64,000 bases of DNA. Source: Spirosoma sp. KUDC1026. Its GTDB lineage: Bacteria > Bacteroidota > Bacteroidia > Cytophagales > Spirosomataceae. Where the stretch lies: contig NZ_CP056032.1 of the NCBI RefSeq assembly GCF_013375035.1, positions 3,904,001 to 3,968,000 of the forward strand, given 5' to 3'. The notes beneath the pieces were generated by a model that saw only the letters and a list, made by a program, of their open reading frames with translations, was not told the DNA's origin and did not search any database. The position numbers and the translations under genes were made by a program. Shown one piece after another: positions 35,596 to 44,143 of the stretch; position 1 is the stretch's first letter; each line of letters opens with the position of its first letter.

Positions 35596-35609
35596 GCCCC
35601 AGATTTATC

Positions 35610-36563
35610 ATGGCACAGATTGGTACAGACCAGCAGCGGGCGAAAGCCCTGCTGGAAGCAGGCAACGTGGTTGGTATTCCGACCGAAACCGTGTACGGGC
35701 TGGCGGCCAACGCCCTCGATCCCGACGCAGTAGTAACCATTTTCCGGGTTAAAAATCGGCCCGCCTTCGATCCGCTTATCGTTCATACCGACTCACTGGA
35801 CAAAGTGACCCGGTTCGTTACAGACCTGCCAGAAGCCGCCCAGCAGCTGGCGGCAACGTTCTGGCCCGGCCCTCTGACGCTACTGCTACCGCGTCAGCCC
35901 ATCATTCCCGATCTCGTTACGTCAGGGCTGCCCACGGTAGCCGTCCGAATACCCAATCACCCCCTCACCCGTGCGCTGCTGCGCAGTCTGGACTTCCCCC
36001 TGGCCGCGCCCAGTGCCAATCCATTTGGCTACATCAGTCCTACCACGGCCCAGCACGTAGCCAACCAGTTGGGCGATCAGATTCCATACATTCTGGATGG
36101 CGGCCCTGCCCTTGTGGGACTGGAATCGACCATTGTAGGCTTCGAGGGCGGCATGCCCACCATCTACCGGCTGGGCGGTCTGGCGCAGGAAGCCATTGAG
36201 CAGGTAATTGGCCCGGTAGCCTTACGGAGTCACTCGACCTCTAATCCCAAGGCGCCCGGCATGCTTAGTAGTCACTACGCCCCACGCAAACCAGTTTATC
36301 TGGTTCAGCCCGGTGCTTCTCCTCCCCCGACGCCCCGCAGTGGCGCGCTGGTTTTCCGGGAGCTATTCGGCGGTATCGCCGGCGGAAACCAGCGTACGCT
36401 CTCGCCAACGGGCAACCTGAACGAAGCCGCCAAGAATCTGTTCGCTTACCTGCGCGAACTGGATCAGCTGGAAATCGACCAGATCTATGCTGAACTGCTG
36501 CCCCCCGAGGGGCTGGGCCGCGCGATCAACGACCGGCTCCGTCGGGCTGCCGCAACCGCCTGA
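35610..36563 (+). CDS. tsaC: L-threonylcarbamoyladenylate synthase (Sua5/TsaC type)
   Basis: A 317-residue Sua5-type enzyme: an N-terminal YrdC domain (about 5-190) and a C-terminal Sua5 domain (about 215-317). The YrdC features are GIPTETVYGLAANA, KNRPAFDPLIVH, FWPGPLTLLLP and APSANPFG. It makes threonylcarbamoyl-AMP from threonine, bicarbonate and ATP for the t6A37 modification of ANN-decoding tRNAs. The Sua5 C domain is joined by a linker with PGMLSSHYAP, as expected. The partners tsaB, tsaD and tsaE are not in this window. Confidence 0.92.
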   Translation: MAQIGTDQQRAKALLEAGNVVGIPTETVYGLAANALDPDAVVTIFRVKNRPAFDPLIVHTDSLDKVTRFVTDLPEAAQQLAATFWPGPLTLLLPRQPIIPDLVTSGLPTVAVRIPNHPLTRALLRSLDFPLAAPSANPFGYISPTTAQHVANQLGDQIPYILDGGPALVGLESTIVGFEGGMPTIYRLGGLAQEAIEQVIGPVALRSHSTSNPKAPGMLSSHYAPRKPVYLVQPGASPPPTPRSGALVFRELFGGIAGGNQRTLSPTGNLNEAAKNLFAYLRELDQLEIDQIYAELLPPEGLGRAINDRLRRAAATA

Positions 36564-36680
36564 TCGATCGGGTTAACATCAGAGGGTATTTTCGGTTTTA
36601 TCTATACAGCTATGTATCGTCGTTTGCTTCCGCTTTTTCCGTTTAAGACACGCGGTATAGTTGCTGATTAGCTTTTAGGT

Positions 36681-39134
36681 ATGAGTAATCTTATAGTCCC
36701 CCCGGATCATTTGTTTCCGACTGGAGACGGCGTGATGCAGGCAAGCATCCGCTCGGTCGACTGGCCTGAAACCCCTATGGGCAAGCCGGACCAATGGCCA
36801 GCCAGTCTCCGGACAACGCTGGCTATCCTGCTGGCATCGCCCTCCCCTACGCTGCTTTTCTGGGGTCCTCAGTTCATCCAGTTTTACAACGATGCCTACC
36901 AGACTACGATTAACCAGTCGGCTACCGAGCCTATTGCCCTTGGCAAGCCGGCCGCTGATTCCTGGGCAAAAAACCGGATCGAACGGCGGGAGATTCTAAA
37001 CTACATTCGAACAACAGGTCAGGCTACGTACCAGGAGAACCAGGCTGTCCCTACGCAGCGTAACGGCCATAATGAGCTTACATACTGGCGGTTTTTCTTT
37101 AGCGTAGTTCCCGACGAAACCAGTCAGACTGCGGGTATTCTGCTCGTTGGTCAGGAAACGACTAGGCAGCCGGTTACTCCGCCCGTACTCAGTGTTCAGG
37201 AAGAACAACTACAGTTTGCGATCGACTCCGCGGGTCTGGGCATCTGGGATCTAAACCCCGTTACGGGTAAGGTTACCGGCAACGACCGGATGCGGGCCTG
37301 GTTTAATTTACCGGTTCGGGGAGAGGTTGATTTAGCTCTGGCGATGGAAGCGATTCTTGAGAAAGACCGGGCGCGGGTGGCACAGGCCATTGCGGCCAGT
37401 CTTCAACCGGAAGCGAATGGCTACTACGACATAACCTATACCCTTGTTACTCCGCGCGAAACACTGGAACGTATCATTCGCGCAAAAGGCAAGGTTTTCT
37501 TCAACGAAAATCACGAGCCGATACGGTTTACGGGTACCCTTCAGGATATTACAAACGAAACGCATCTGCGCGAAGAACAACGGACGCTGATCGATTTGGT
37601 CGAAAGCAGCCACGACTACGTGGCCGTCATGGACATAGATGGTCGGCTGACGTACCTGAATGCCGCCGGCCGGGAGCTCGTTGGCGCGCCAGCCGACGTC
37701 AGGCTGAGTCATCTGCCACCAGACGTTTTATACACCCCGGAACAATTTCGCTTTTTTATTCATCGTATCCGGCCCAGCCTGCTGCAGACGAGCCGGTGGA
37801 CGGGCTCGTTTTCACTCCGCCATCTGACCAGCGGTGAAGAGATTCCCTGTCATGCTGAATTCATCCGGATCAGCGACTCAGTAACGGGCGCCCCCCTATC
37901 AATTGGCGTCAATCTGCACGACCTCCGGTCCGAACAGGCAATACAGCAGGCACTGATCGATACGAACGCTGAACTTACCGATAGTATTCGCCAGTTTACG
38001 TTCGTTACGGATTTTATGCCGCAGATGGTATGGGCTACCCAGCCCAGCGGGCAGCACGATTTTTTCAACCAGCGCTGGTACGATTTTACGGGTCTGACTC
38101 CCGGCGAGTCGTTCGGTGAGGAATGGGCGAATGCCCTTCACCCCGACGACGTCGAGCGAACCAATCGCATCTGGACCGAATCGCTGACGACCGGCAAACC
38201 TTACGAAATCGAATACCGGATGTTGCGGTACGACGGTCAGTATCGCTGGCTGCTGGGCCGGGCGCTTCCCATGCGCGACGAGATGGGCCAGATCGTCCGC
38301 TGGTTCGGTACCTGCACGGATATTCATGATCAGAAAGCATTCTCGGCCGAACTGGAAGAACGTGTTGCCGACCGGACACAAGAGCTCAAAGCAGCTAACT
38401 ATGACCTGAAACGGTCCAACGATAACCTCCAGCGATTTGCCTACGTAGCCAGCCATGACTTACAGGAACCGCTGCGCAAGATTCAGTCCTTCGGCGACAT
38501 TCTCCAACAGACCTACTCGGCTCAGTTAGGCGATGGGGGTGAGCTTCTGGAGCGTATGCAGGCAGCCGCCCACCGGATGTCGACACTGATTCGTGATTTG
38601 CTGGCGTTCTCGCGCATTACAACCGAGCGGGGCCAGTTTGCCAGCGTGTCGCTGGGTGAGGTGCTCAATGGCGTTCTGCTCGATCTGGAGCTGGCCATTC
38701 AGGAATCGGGCACCGTCATTGATCTTGGCCCCATGCCAACGATTCGGGGAGACATCCCGCAGCTAAGTCAGCTTTTTCAGAATCTGATTTCCAACGCCAT
38801 TAAATTCAGAAAGACGAACGACCCGCTCCCACACCGGATTTCTATTCAGGCTGACCTGATCGACGCAGCTGATCTTCCGCCCGCGGTCAAACCAGTCTTT
38901 CCGGCGCACCAGTATCACCGTATCGCCGTAGCGGATACGGGCATTGGATTCGACGAGAAATACCTGGACCGGATTTTTGAAGTCTTCCAGCGGCTGCATG
39001 GCCGCAACCAGTATGCCGGTACGGGTATCGGGCTGGCCATCGTTCAGAAAGTAGTTGATAATCACGGGGGGGCCGTTAGTGCCACCAGCCAGCCGGGGCA
39101 GGGCGCTACGTTTACCGTTTATTTCCCCGTCTGA
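36681..39134 (+). CDS. Multi-PAS sensor histidine kinase
   Basis: An 817-residue kinase without membrane helices, so probably cytoplasmic. An N-terminal PAS-like domain (about 20-165; PSPTLLFWGPQFIQFYNDAY) is followed by three PAS/PAC units (about 175-290, 300-425 and 440-555; the last with FFNQRWYDFTGLTPGE). Then come a coiled coil, a HisKA domain with YVASHDLQEPLRKI (His592) and a HATPase domain with NLISNAIKFRK, ADTGIGF and GTGIGLAIVQKV. It should autophosphorylate on His592 in response to a cytoplasmic signal. No response regulator is adjacent, so its partner is elsewhere. Confidence 0.9.
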   Translation: MSNLIVPPDHLFPTGDGVMQASIRSVDWPETPMGKPDQWPASLRTTLAILLASPSPTLLFWGPQFIQFYNDAYQTTINQSATEPIALGKPAADSWAKNRIERREILNYIRTTGQATYQENQAVPTQRNGHNELTYWRFFFSVVPDETSQTAGILLVGQETTRQPVTPPVLSVQEEQLQFAIDSAGLGIWDLNPVTGKVTGNDRMRAWFNLPVRGEVDLALAMEAILEKDRARVAQAIAASLQPEANGYYDITYTLVTPRETLERIIRAKGKVFFNENHEPIRFTGTLQDITNETHLREEQRTLIDLVESSHDYVAVMDIDGRLTYLNAAGRELVGAPADVRLSHLPPDVLYTPEQFRFFIHRIRPSLLQTSRWTGSFSLRHLTSGEEIPCHAEFIRISDSVTGAPLSIGVNLHDLRSEQAIQQALIDTNAELTDSIRQFTFVTDFMPQMVWATQPSGQHDFFNQRWYDFTGLTPGESFGEEWANALHPDDVERTNRIWTESLTTGKPYEIEYRMLRYDGQYRWLLGRALPMRDEMGQIVRWFGTCTDIHDQKAFSAELEERVADRTQELKAANYDLKRSNDNLQRFAYVASHDLQEPLRKIQSFGDILQQTYSAQLGDGGELLERMQAAAHRMSTLIRDLLAFSRITTERGQFASVSLGEVLNGVLLDLELAIQESGTVIDLGPMPTIRGDIPQLSQLFQNLISNAIKFRKTNDPLPHRISIQADLIDAADLPPAVKPVFPAHQYHRIAVADTGIGFDEKYLDRIFEVFQRLHGRNQYAGTGIGLAIVQKVVDNHGGAVSATSQPGQGATFTVYFPV

Positions 39135-39166
39135 TTGGTCGGTTTATGAGCCCAGGCGGTTGCTTG

Positions 39167-40081
39167 TTACGTATCCAGTTCGGCACTACGTCCCTGTAGC
39201 CCACCGGTATGCACCGCCACAACCGTCGCGCCCTCGGGGAAGTACCCCCGCCGGGCGAGATCATAAATTCCGAAGAGCAATTTACCGGTGTACACCTGTT
39301 CAAGCTGAATACCCGTTTTCCGTTCAAACGTCCGGACAAAGGCCAGCAAGGCGGGTGTCGTCCGGGCGTATCCACCGAAATGATACTCGGTCACTAGGCG
39401 AAATTGGTCTGGCCTGGGCGGCTGATGAGGCATTGAAAATTCGGGGGCTTTCAACGCCAGAAAACCCAGTACCGTCGTCGGCTCCGGGGCCGCCTGAAGC
39501 AATCCCAGCACGGTCCCTCCCGTCCCGACAGCGCAGCACACGTAGTCGGGTACCTGACCCAGCTGAGTTATAATTTCGGGGATGATCTCCGCCGTTCCCC
39601 GTACGGCCAATTCGTTGGTCCCCCCTTCGGGCAGTACATAGCAGGGACCGAATCGGTTCTGAAGCTCGGCAACAAACGCGGGATCGTCTTTCCGGCGATA
39701 GTCGGACCGGCTCACGAAGTGCAGCTGCATGCCTGCGGCTTCGCAAAAAGCCAGTGTCGGGTTGCGGGGCTGGTCGGCCAGTTCCTCGCCCCGAACCACG
39801 CCAATTGTTCGAAAGCCCACTACCTGCCCGGCCGCAGCCGTCGCGTAGAGATGGTTCGAAAAAGCCCCGCCGAAGGTCAGCAACGTCCCGAAACCCTGCC
39901 CGCTCGCCAGCAGCAGATTGTACTTGAGCTTACGCCACTTGTTACCCGACACCAGCGGATGCAGCAAATCATCCCGCTTCAGGTAGAGCCGAACGGGAAC
40001 CGATTCGGGGAACGGATCGGGCAGCCATTGCAGGGGCGAATTGGCGGTCAGGTCAGCAAGCTGCTGGGTAATATCGGGCAT
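39167..40081 (-). CDS. PLP-dependent D-cysteine desulfhydrase / ACC deaminase-like protein
   Basis: A 304-residue fold-type II PLP enzyme of the ACC deaminase/D-cysteine desulfhydrase family. The PLP lysine is in SGNKWRKLKYN (Lys48), followed by LTFGGAFSNH and EGGTNELAVRGTAEI, and GTGGTVLGLL for phosphate binding. Substrates in the family are D-cysteine or 1-aminocyclopropane-1-carboxylate, giving pyruvate or 2-oxobutyrate with ammonia; these features do not separate the two. Length is slightly below the usual 325-340. It is divergent from the pseudouridine synthase gene. Confidence 0.85.
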   Translation of the reverse strand: MPDITQQLADLTANSPLQWLPDPFPESVPVRLYLKRDDLLHPLVSGNKWRKLKYNLLLASGQGFGTLLTFGGAFSNHLYATAAAGQVVGFRTIGVVRGEELADQPRNPTLAFCEAAGMQLHFVSRSDYRRKDDPAFVAELQNRFGPCYVLPEGGTNELAVRGTAEIIPEIITQLGQVPDYVCCAVGTGGTVLGLLQAAPEPTTVLGFLALKAPEFSMPHQPPRPDQFRLVTEYHFGGYARTTPALLAFVRTFERKTGIQLEQVYTGKLLFGIYDLARRGYFPEGATVVAVHTGGLQGRSAELDT

Positions 40082-40137
40082 CTGCGTATCTTCGTCTTTT
40101 TATTGACGCGCCAAATCTGCGTCAATTCAGCCTGATT

Positions 40138-41166
40138 GTGATAGACGAGCGCGACGAAATTTCGGAAGACGAAGACGAATTATACGAACACCACCGCATC
40201 GTGGTGGATAAAGGACAGAGTTTGCTCCGTATCGATCGGTTTCTGATGGACCGGCTGCAGAATGCCACGCGGACCAAGATCCAGGCGGCCATCGATGTAG
40301 AATCGGTACGGGTAAACGACAAACCAACCAAGGCCAGCTATAAGATAAAACCGCTGGATATCATTACCGTATCGCTACCCCACCCGCCCCGCGATACGGA
40401 TATCAAGCCCGAGAACATCCCCCTGGACATCGTTTTCGAGGATGATGAACTGCTGGTCCTGAATAAACCCGCTGGTATGGTGGTGCACCCCGCCCACGGC
40501 AACTGGGACGGTACGCTGGTCAACGCGCTGGTGTATCACTTCCAGAACCTGCCGACCTCGCGTAACGGCGACATCCGACCGGGTCTGGTGCACCGTATCG
40601 ACAAAGACACCTCGGGTCTGATGGTAATTGCCAAGACCGAATACGCTATGACGCACCTGGCGCGGCAATTCTTTGACCACAGCATCGAGCGGACCTACAA
40701 CGCGCTGGTCTGGGGACAACCTGATCCCGCCGACGGCACGATTACGGGTTATATTGGCCGCAGCGTGAAAGACCGGAAAGTGCAGGCCATTTACGACGAT
40801 GAAACCAAAGGAAAATGGGCCGTCACGCATTACAGGACGCTCGAAGACCTGCGCTACGTGTCGCTGGTTCAGTGTAATCTCGAAACCGGCCGGACGCACC
40901 AGATCCGGGCGCACTTGAAGCACATCAAACACCCGCTGTTCAACGACGCTATGTACGGCGGGGACCGTATCTTACGCGGCAATCCCGTTGGCAGCTATAA
41001 AGCCTTCGTCGAAAACGCGTTCAAGCTGATGCCCCGTCAGGCGCTGCATGCCAAGTCGCTGGGCTTCGTTCACCCCCGCACCCGCGAGTGGCTCCAGTTC
41101 GACTCCCCCCTCCCTGACGACATGCAGAGCGTGCTGACCAAGTGGCGGAATTTTATTACGGTTTAA
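40138..41166 (+). CDS. RluA/RluD-family 23S rRNA pseudouridine synthase
   Basis: A 342-residue enzyme with an acidic N terminus, an S4 RNA-binding domain (about 28-85; LRIDRFLMDRL) and a pseudouridine synthase domain (about 95-330). The catalytic aspartate is in VHRIDKDTSG (Asp155), and the family segment GRTHQIRAHLKHIKHPLFND is present. The S4 plus RluA layout is that of RluD, which modifies helix 69 of 23S rRNA; the target here is inferred. It starts at GTG (40138). A TATCTTCG near 40088 is one base off the promoter consensus. Confidence 0.9.
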   Translation: MIDERDEISEDEDELYEHHRIVVDKGQSLLRIDRFLMDRLQNATRTKIQAAIDVESVRVNDKPTKASYKIKPLDIITVSLPHPPRDTDIKPENIPLDIVFEDDELLVLNKPAGMVVHPAHGNWDGTLVNALVYHFQNLPTSRNGDIRPGLVHRIDKDTSGLMVIAKTEYAMTHLARQFFDHSIERTYNALVWGQPDPADGTITGYIGRSVKDRKVQAIYDDETKGKWAVTHYRTLEDLRYVSLVQCNLETGRTHQIRAHLKHIKHPLFNDAMYGGDRILRGNPVGSYKAFVENAFKLMPRQALHAKSLGFVHPRTREWLQFDSPLPDDMQSVLTKWRNFITV

Positions 41167-41206
41167 GTTTTTTGTACATTCACCACACCCAACCCATTCA
41201 CCCTCT

Positions 41207-41659
41207 ATGATTTCCATTCGCCCCGGCACCCGTGCCGATATCCCACAGGCGTTCGAGCTGGTTACCGAACTGGCTGTTTACGAAAAAGCAGCCGACCAGG
41301 TGACCAACTCAGTCGAGCAGATGGCCGAAGACGGTTTCGGCCCCAATCCGCTGTTTGGCCTGCTCGTTGCCGAAGATTCCGACACAGAGAAAATTGTCGG
41401 TATTGCGCTCTATTATTTCCGCTATTCGACCTGGAAAGGCAAGCGTCTGTACCTGGAAGACATCATCGTGACCGAAGACTTTCGGGGCTACGGCATTGGG
41501 AAACTCCTGCTGGATGCTACGATCGATATGGCCCACGAAACCAAATGCACCGGCATGATGTGGCAGGTTCTGGACTGGAACCAGCCCGCCATTGGCTTCT
41601 ATCAGCAGTTCGGTACCCGCTTTGACGACGGCTGGACGAATTGTCATCTTGATTTTTAA
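41207..41659 (+). CDS. GNAT-family N-acetyltransferase
   Basis: A 150-residue GNAT with the acetyl-CoA-binding motif A in LEDIIVTEDFRGYGIGKLLL (RGYGIG) and the C-terminal WNQPAIGFYQQFG. Its length and the YEKAADQVTNS and LYYFRYSTWKGK segments resemble diamine (spermidine/spermine) or thialysine acetyltransferases, which acetylate small amines. The exact substrate is not certain. It follows the pseudouridine synthase gene by 40 bp on the same strand and may share its transcript. Confidence 0.87.
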   Translation: MISIRPGTRADIPQAFELVTELAVYEKAADQVTNSVEQMAEDGFGPNPLFGLLVAEDSDTEKIVGIALYYFRYSTWKGKRLYLEDIIVTEDFRGYGIGKLLLDATIDMAHETKCTGMMWQVLDWNQPAIGFYQQFGTRFDDGWTNCHLDF

Positions 41660-41660
41660 A

Positions 41661-41775
41661 TGGAGGAAGGAGGAAATGGAGAAAGGAACAAGGAGAAAAC
41701 AGGCCGACTGACTACCTTCTTGTTCCTCTCTTCCTTTCCTCCTTTTTCCCTTCCTCCCCTTCCTCCTTTTTTCCC
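41661..41775. repeat. Purine tract facing pyrimidine tract (GGA/TCC-rich inverted region)
   Basis: Right after the GNAT stop a G/A-only-like run (41661-41697, units of GGAGGAAGG) is followed after about 17 bases by a C/T run (41715-41775, units of TTCCTCC). The two can pair imperfectly into a long hairpin. This simple-sequence region directly precedes the promoter of the transglycosylase fusion gene. Confidence 0.7.
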
Positions 41776-41783
41776 TATCTTTG
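41776..41783 (+). promoter_or_regulatory. TATCTTTG promoter element for the AsmA-like/GT51 gene
   Basis: TATCTTTG matches TAnnTTTG and lies 22 bp before the ATG at 41806. The -33 region is the pyrimidine tract and has no TTG. Confidence 0.5.
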
Positions 41784-41805
41784 CCCTTCCGAATAGTGAT
41801 CAAGC

Positions 41806-44007
41806 ATGACGTATCGTCAACGTAAGGCCCTCCGCATTGCAGGCTGGGTATTTTTAAGTCTTTTTATCCTCGCTGGTATTGGCGCGGGTATCGCTTACTC
41901 TAAACGTGAAGCTCTGTTGCGCACGGCTATCGACCGGGCCATCCGGAAGGCCAAACGAGATTATACCCTCACCGTAAAAATTGACTCCGCCCAGTTTACC
42001 GGATTCAGTTCCCTGGCGTTCTCCGGCATCTCAGTAGTTCCCGACGACCGGGACAGTCTGGCGCGTATTCAGCGAGCCGAAGTCAGTGTTCGCTTCTGGC
42101 CATTGTTGCTGGGTAACGTAGCGCTCTCGGGTTTGACGGTCAACAATGGCCTGGTGCAGATCGTCAAACGCGACTCACTGACGAACATCGATTTCCTGCT
42201 CCGCAAACGGGACTCGACCAGTACGAAACGGAAACGCCGGACGGATCTCTCGGACGTGGCCGAAAACCTGATCGACAACATTCTGTCCAAGATTCCGGAC
42301 GATCTTAACGTACAGAACCTGGAGTTCCGGGGCATGGACAACCAGGATACCATCAGTCTGCTTACCCAGACAGCCACCATCGACGACGAAGCTGTCAACT
42401 CGACTATCCTGCTGAATGGCCGGCAGGCCATCTGGCACATAACGGGTACTGCCGACCCCGCTGATCGGGAGTATGACCTAGCCCTCTACGCTGAAGGGCC
42501 GAACGGTCGACCCAAACCATTGGAACTGCCTTACATTCAGAAGAAATTTAACCTGAAACTCCAGGCTGATACGGTACGGGCCGAACTACGCGACGTTGAT
42601 CGGGCGCGAGGTGAATTCCGTCTGGAAGGGGCCGGATCGGTACGTAATCTGCGTATTAACCATCCGGCTATTGCCCGTACCGATGTGCTGGTACCTCAGG
42701 CGTCCATGAATGCCAACCTGTTTGTGGGCGAAAACTATGTGGGTGTAGATAGTTCGTCGACGCTGACACTGGGTCAGGTGAGTGCGCGGCCGTTCGTGAA
42801 ATACACCCTGTCGCCAAACAAGATTTACGAGCTGCAACTGCATACCGATCCGCTGGATGCCCAAGCGTTGTTCAACTCATTCCCGCAGGGGCTATTCGAG
42901 TCGCTGGAAGGCATGCAGGTAACCGGCAAACTGAAATACGACCTGGCTTTCCAGCTCGACGCATCGCTGCCCGATTCGGTGAAATTTGACTCCGGTCTAA
43001 CGTCCGATGGGTTCAAAATTCTGCGCATGGGCGCTACGGATTTTAGTTCGATTAATCGCCCATTCGTCTATACACCTTATGAGAAGGGAAAACCCGTCCG
43101 GCCGATCATCGTCGGCCCCGAGAACCCGGACTATACACCCCTGAATGAAATTTCACCCGACTTACGGAACGCCCTGCTGACCTCGGAAGATTATAATTTC
43201 TTCACCCACAACGGTTTCAATGAGAAGGCGTTTCGGGTGTCGATTGCGACCAACTTCAAGGAAAAATCCTTTAAGCGGGGGGCCAGTACGATTTCGATGC
43301 AGTTGGTAAAAAACGCCTTTCTGAGCCGCAACAAAACCTTGTCCCGCAAAGTCGAGGAAATCCTGATCGTGTGGTTGATCGAGAATCAGCACATCGTTCC
43401 GAAAGAGCGGATGTATGAGGTGTACCTCAACATCATCGAGTGGGGCAAAAACATCTACGGTATTGGTGAAGCGGCCCGTTACTATTTCGCCAAGCGGCCC
43501 GCCGACCTCAATCTGGGCGAGAGTATCTTCCTGGCCTTTGTGGTTCCTCGTCCGAAAGCGGCTCTGAACTGGTTCGTACCCGACGGTCATCTGCAGACAC
43601 GGAACGTACGAGGCTATTTCCGGCTCATCGGCCGGATTATGGCCCGGCGCGGGTTGACGGTCCCCGACTCTGGTGCCTATGGATTCTACGGCGTTCAGCT
43701 TCGCGAAGGTTTACGCCGTCAGGTGGCGCCGGTCGATACGTTGTTCCAGGGCGACAGCCTGCAGGTCGATCCTATAGACGACGTGGATGAAAATACGTTC
43801 GGTGGTTTCTTCCGGCGGTTGTTCAAACGCTCGGAAACCCCACAGGCGGCCCCCGCCGGTCAGCCAGGCGCTCAAGCCGATGCGCCAGCTACTGAAGCTG
43901 CTCCGGCCGATACAGTAAAAAGCCGGAAGCAGCTCCGACAGGAACGGCGGGAGCGCAAACGTCAGGAAAAGGAAGCCGAACGACTACGAAGCCAGAGTGA
44001 CGGGTAG
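41806..44007 (+). CDS. AsmA-like domain fused to GT51 peptidoglycan transglycosylase
   Basis: A 733-residue protein: one N-terminal membrane helix (about 10-30), a long beta-rich AsmA/DUF-like region (about 35-400), a GT51 transglycosylase domain (about 430-630) and a charged Pro/Ala/Lys tail. GT51 motifs are intact: TSEDYNFFTHNGF (catalytic Glu461), KRGASTISMQLVKN and RKVEEILIVWLIE. It should polymerise lipid II into glycan strands. There is no transpeptidase domain, so it is not a class A PBP; the AsmA-like part is unusual for monofunctional MtgA-type enzymes. A single-gene unit ends at the inverted repeat at 44030-44077. Confidence 0.85.
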   Translation: MTYRQRKALRIAGWVFLSLFILAGIGAGIAYSKREALLRTAIDRAIRKAKRDYTLTVKIDSAQFTGFSSLAFSGISVVPDDRDSLARIQRAEVSVRFWPLLLGNVALSGLTVNNGLVQIVKRDSLTNIDFLLRKRDSTSTKRKRRTDLSDVAENLIDNILSKIPDDLNVQNLEFRGMDNQDTISLLTQTATIDDEAVNSTILLNGRQAIWHITGTADPADREYDLALYAEGPNGRPKPLELPYIQKKFNLKLQADTVRAELRDVDRARGEFRLEGAGSVRNLRINHPAIARTDVLVPQASMNANLFVGENYVGVDSSSTLTLGQVSARPFVKYTLSPNKIYELQLHTDPLDAQALFNSFPQGLFESLEGMQVTGKLKYDLAFQLDASLPDSVKFDSGLTSDGFKILRMGATDFSSINRPFVYTPYEKGKPVRPIIVGPENPDYTPLNEISPDLRNALLTSEDYNFFTHNGFNEKAFRVSIATNFKEKSFKRGASTISMQLVKNAFLSRNKTLSRKVEEILIVWLIENQHIVPKERMYEVYLNIIEWGKNIYGIGEAARYYFAKRPADLNLGESIFLAFVVPRPKAALNWFVPDGHLQTRNVRGYFRLIGRIMARRGLTVPDSGAYGFYGVQLREGLRRQVAPVDTLFQGDSLQVDPIDDVDENTFGGFFRRLFKRSETPQAAPAGQPGAQADAPATEAAPADTVKSRKQLRQERRERKRQEKEAERLRSQSDG

Positions 44008-44029
44008 TATCCGTGACATATTAAGCCTA

Positions 44030-44077
44030 AAAATCGGGTTGCATCCTGTTTGAAACAGATAGATGCGGCCCGATTTT
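44030..44077 (+). terminator. Terminator after the AsmA-like/GT51 gene
   Basis: 16-bp arms (44030-44045 and 44062-44077; AAAATCGGG core) with two mismatches and a 16-base loop, ending in TTTT. Confidence 0.75.
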
Positions 44078-44143
44078 CGTTTAAGCCCAAATAAATTCTT
44101 TATTTCGTACGAGATACAACCTGAAATCAACGATTCGTACGTC

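Noticed and set aside
41806..44007. Class A penicillin-binding protein
   Set aside because: The GT51 domain is followed by a short charged tail; no SxxK/SxN/KTG transpeptidase motifs are present.
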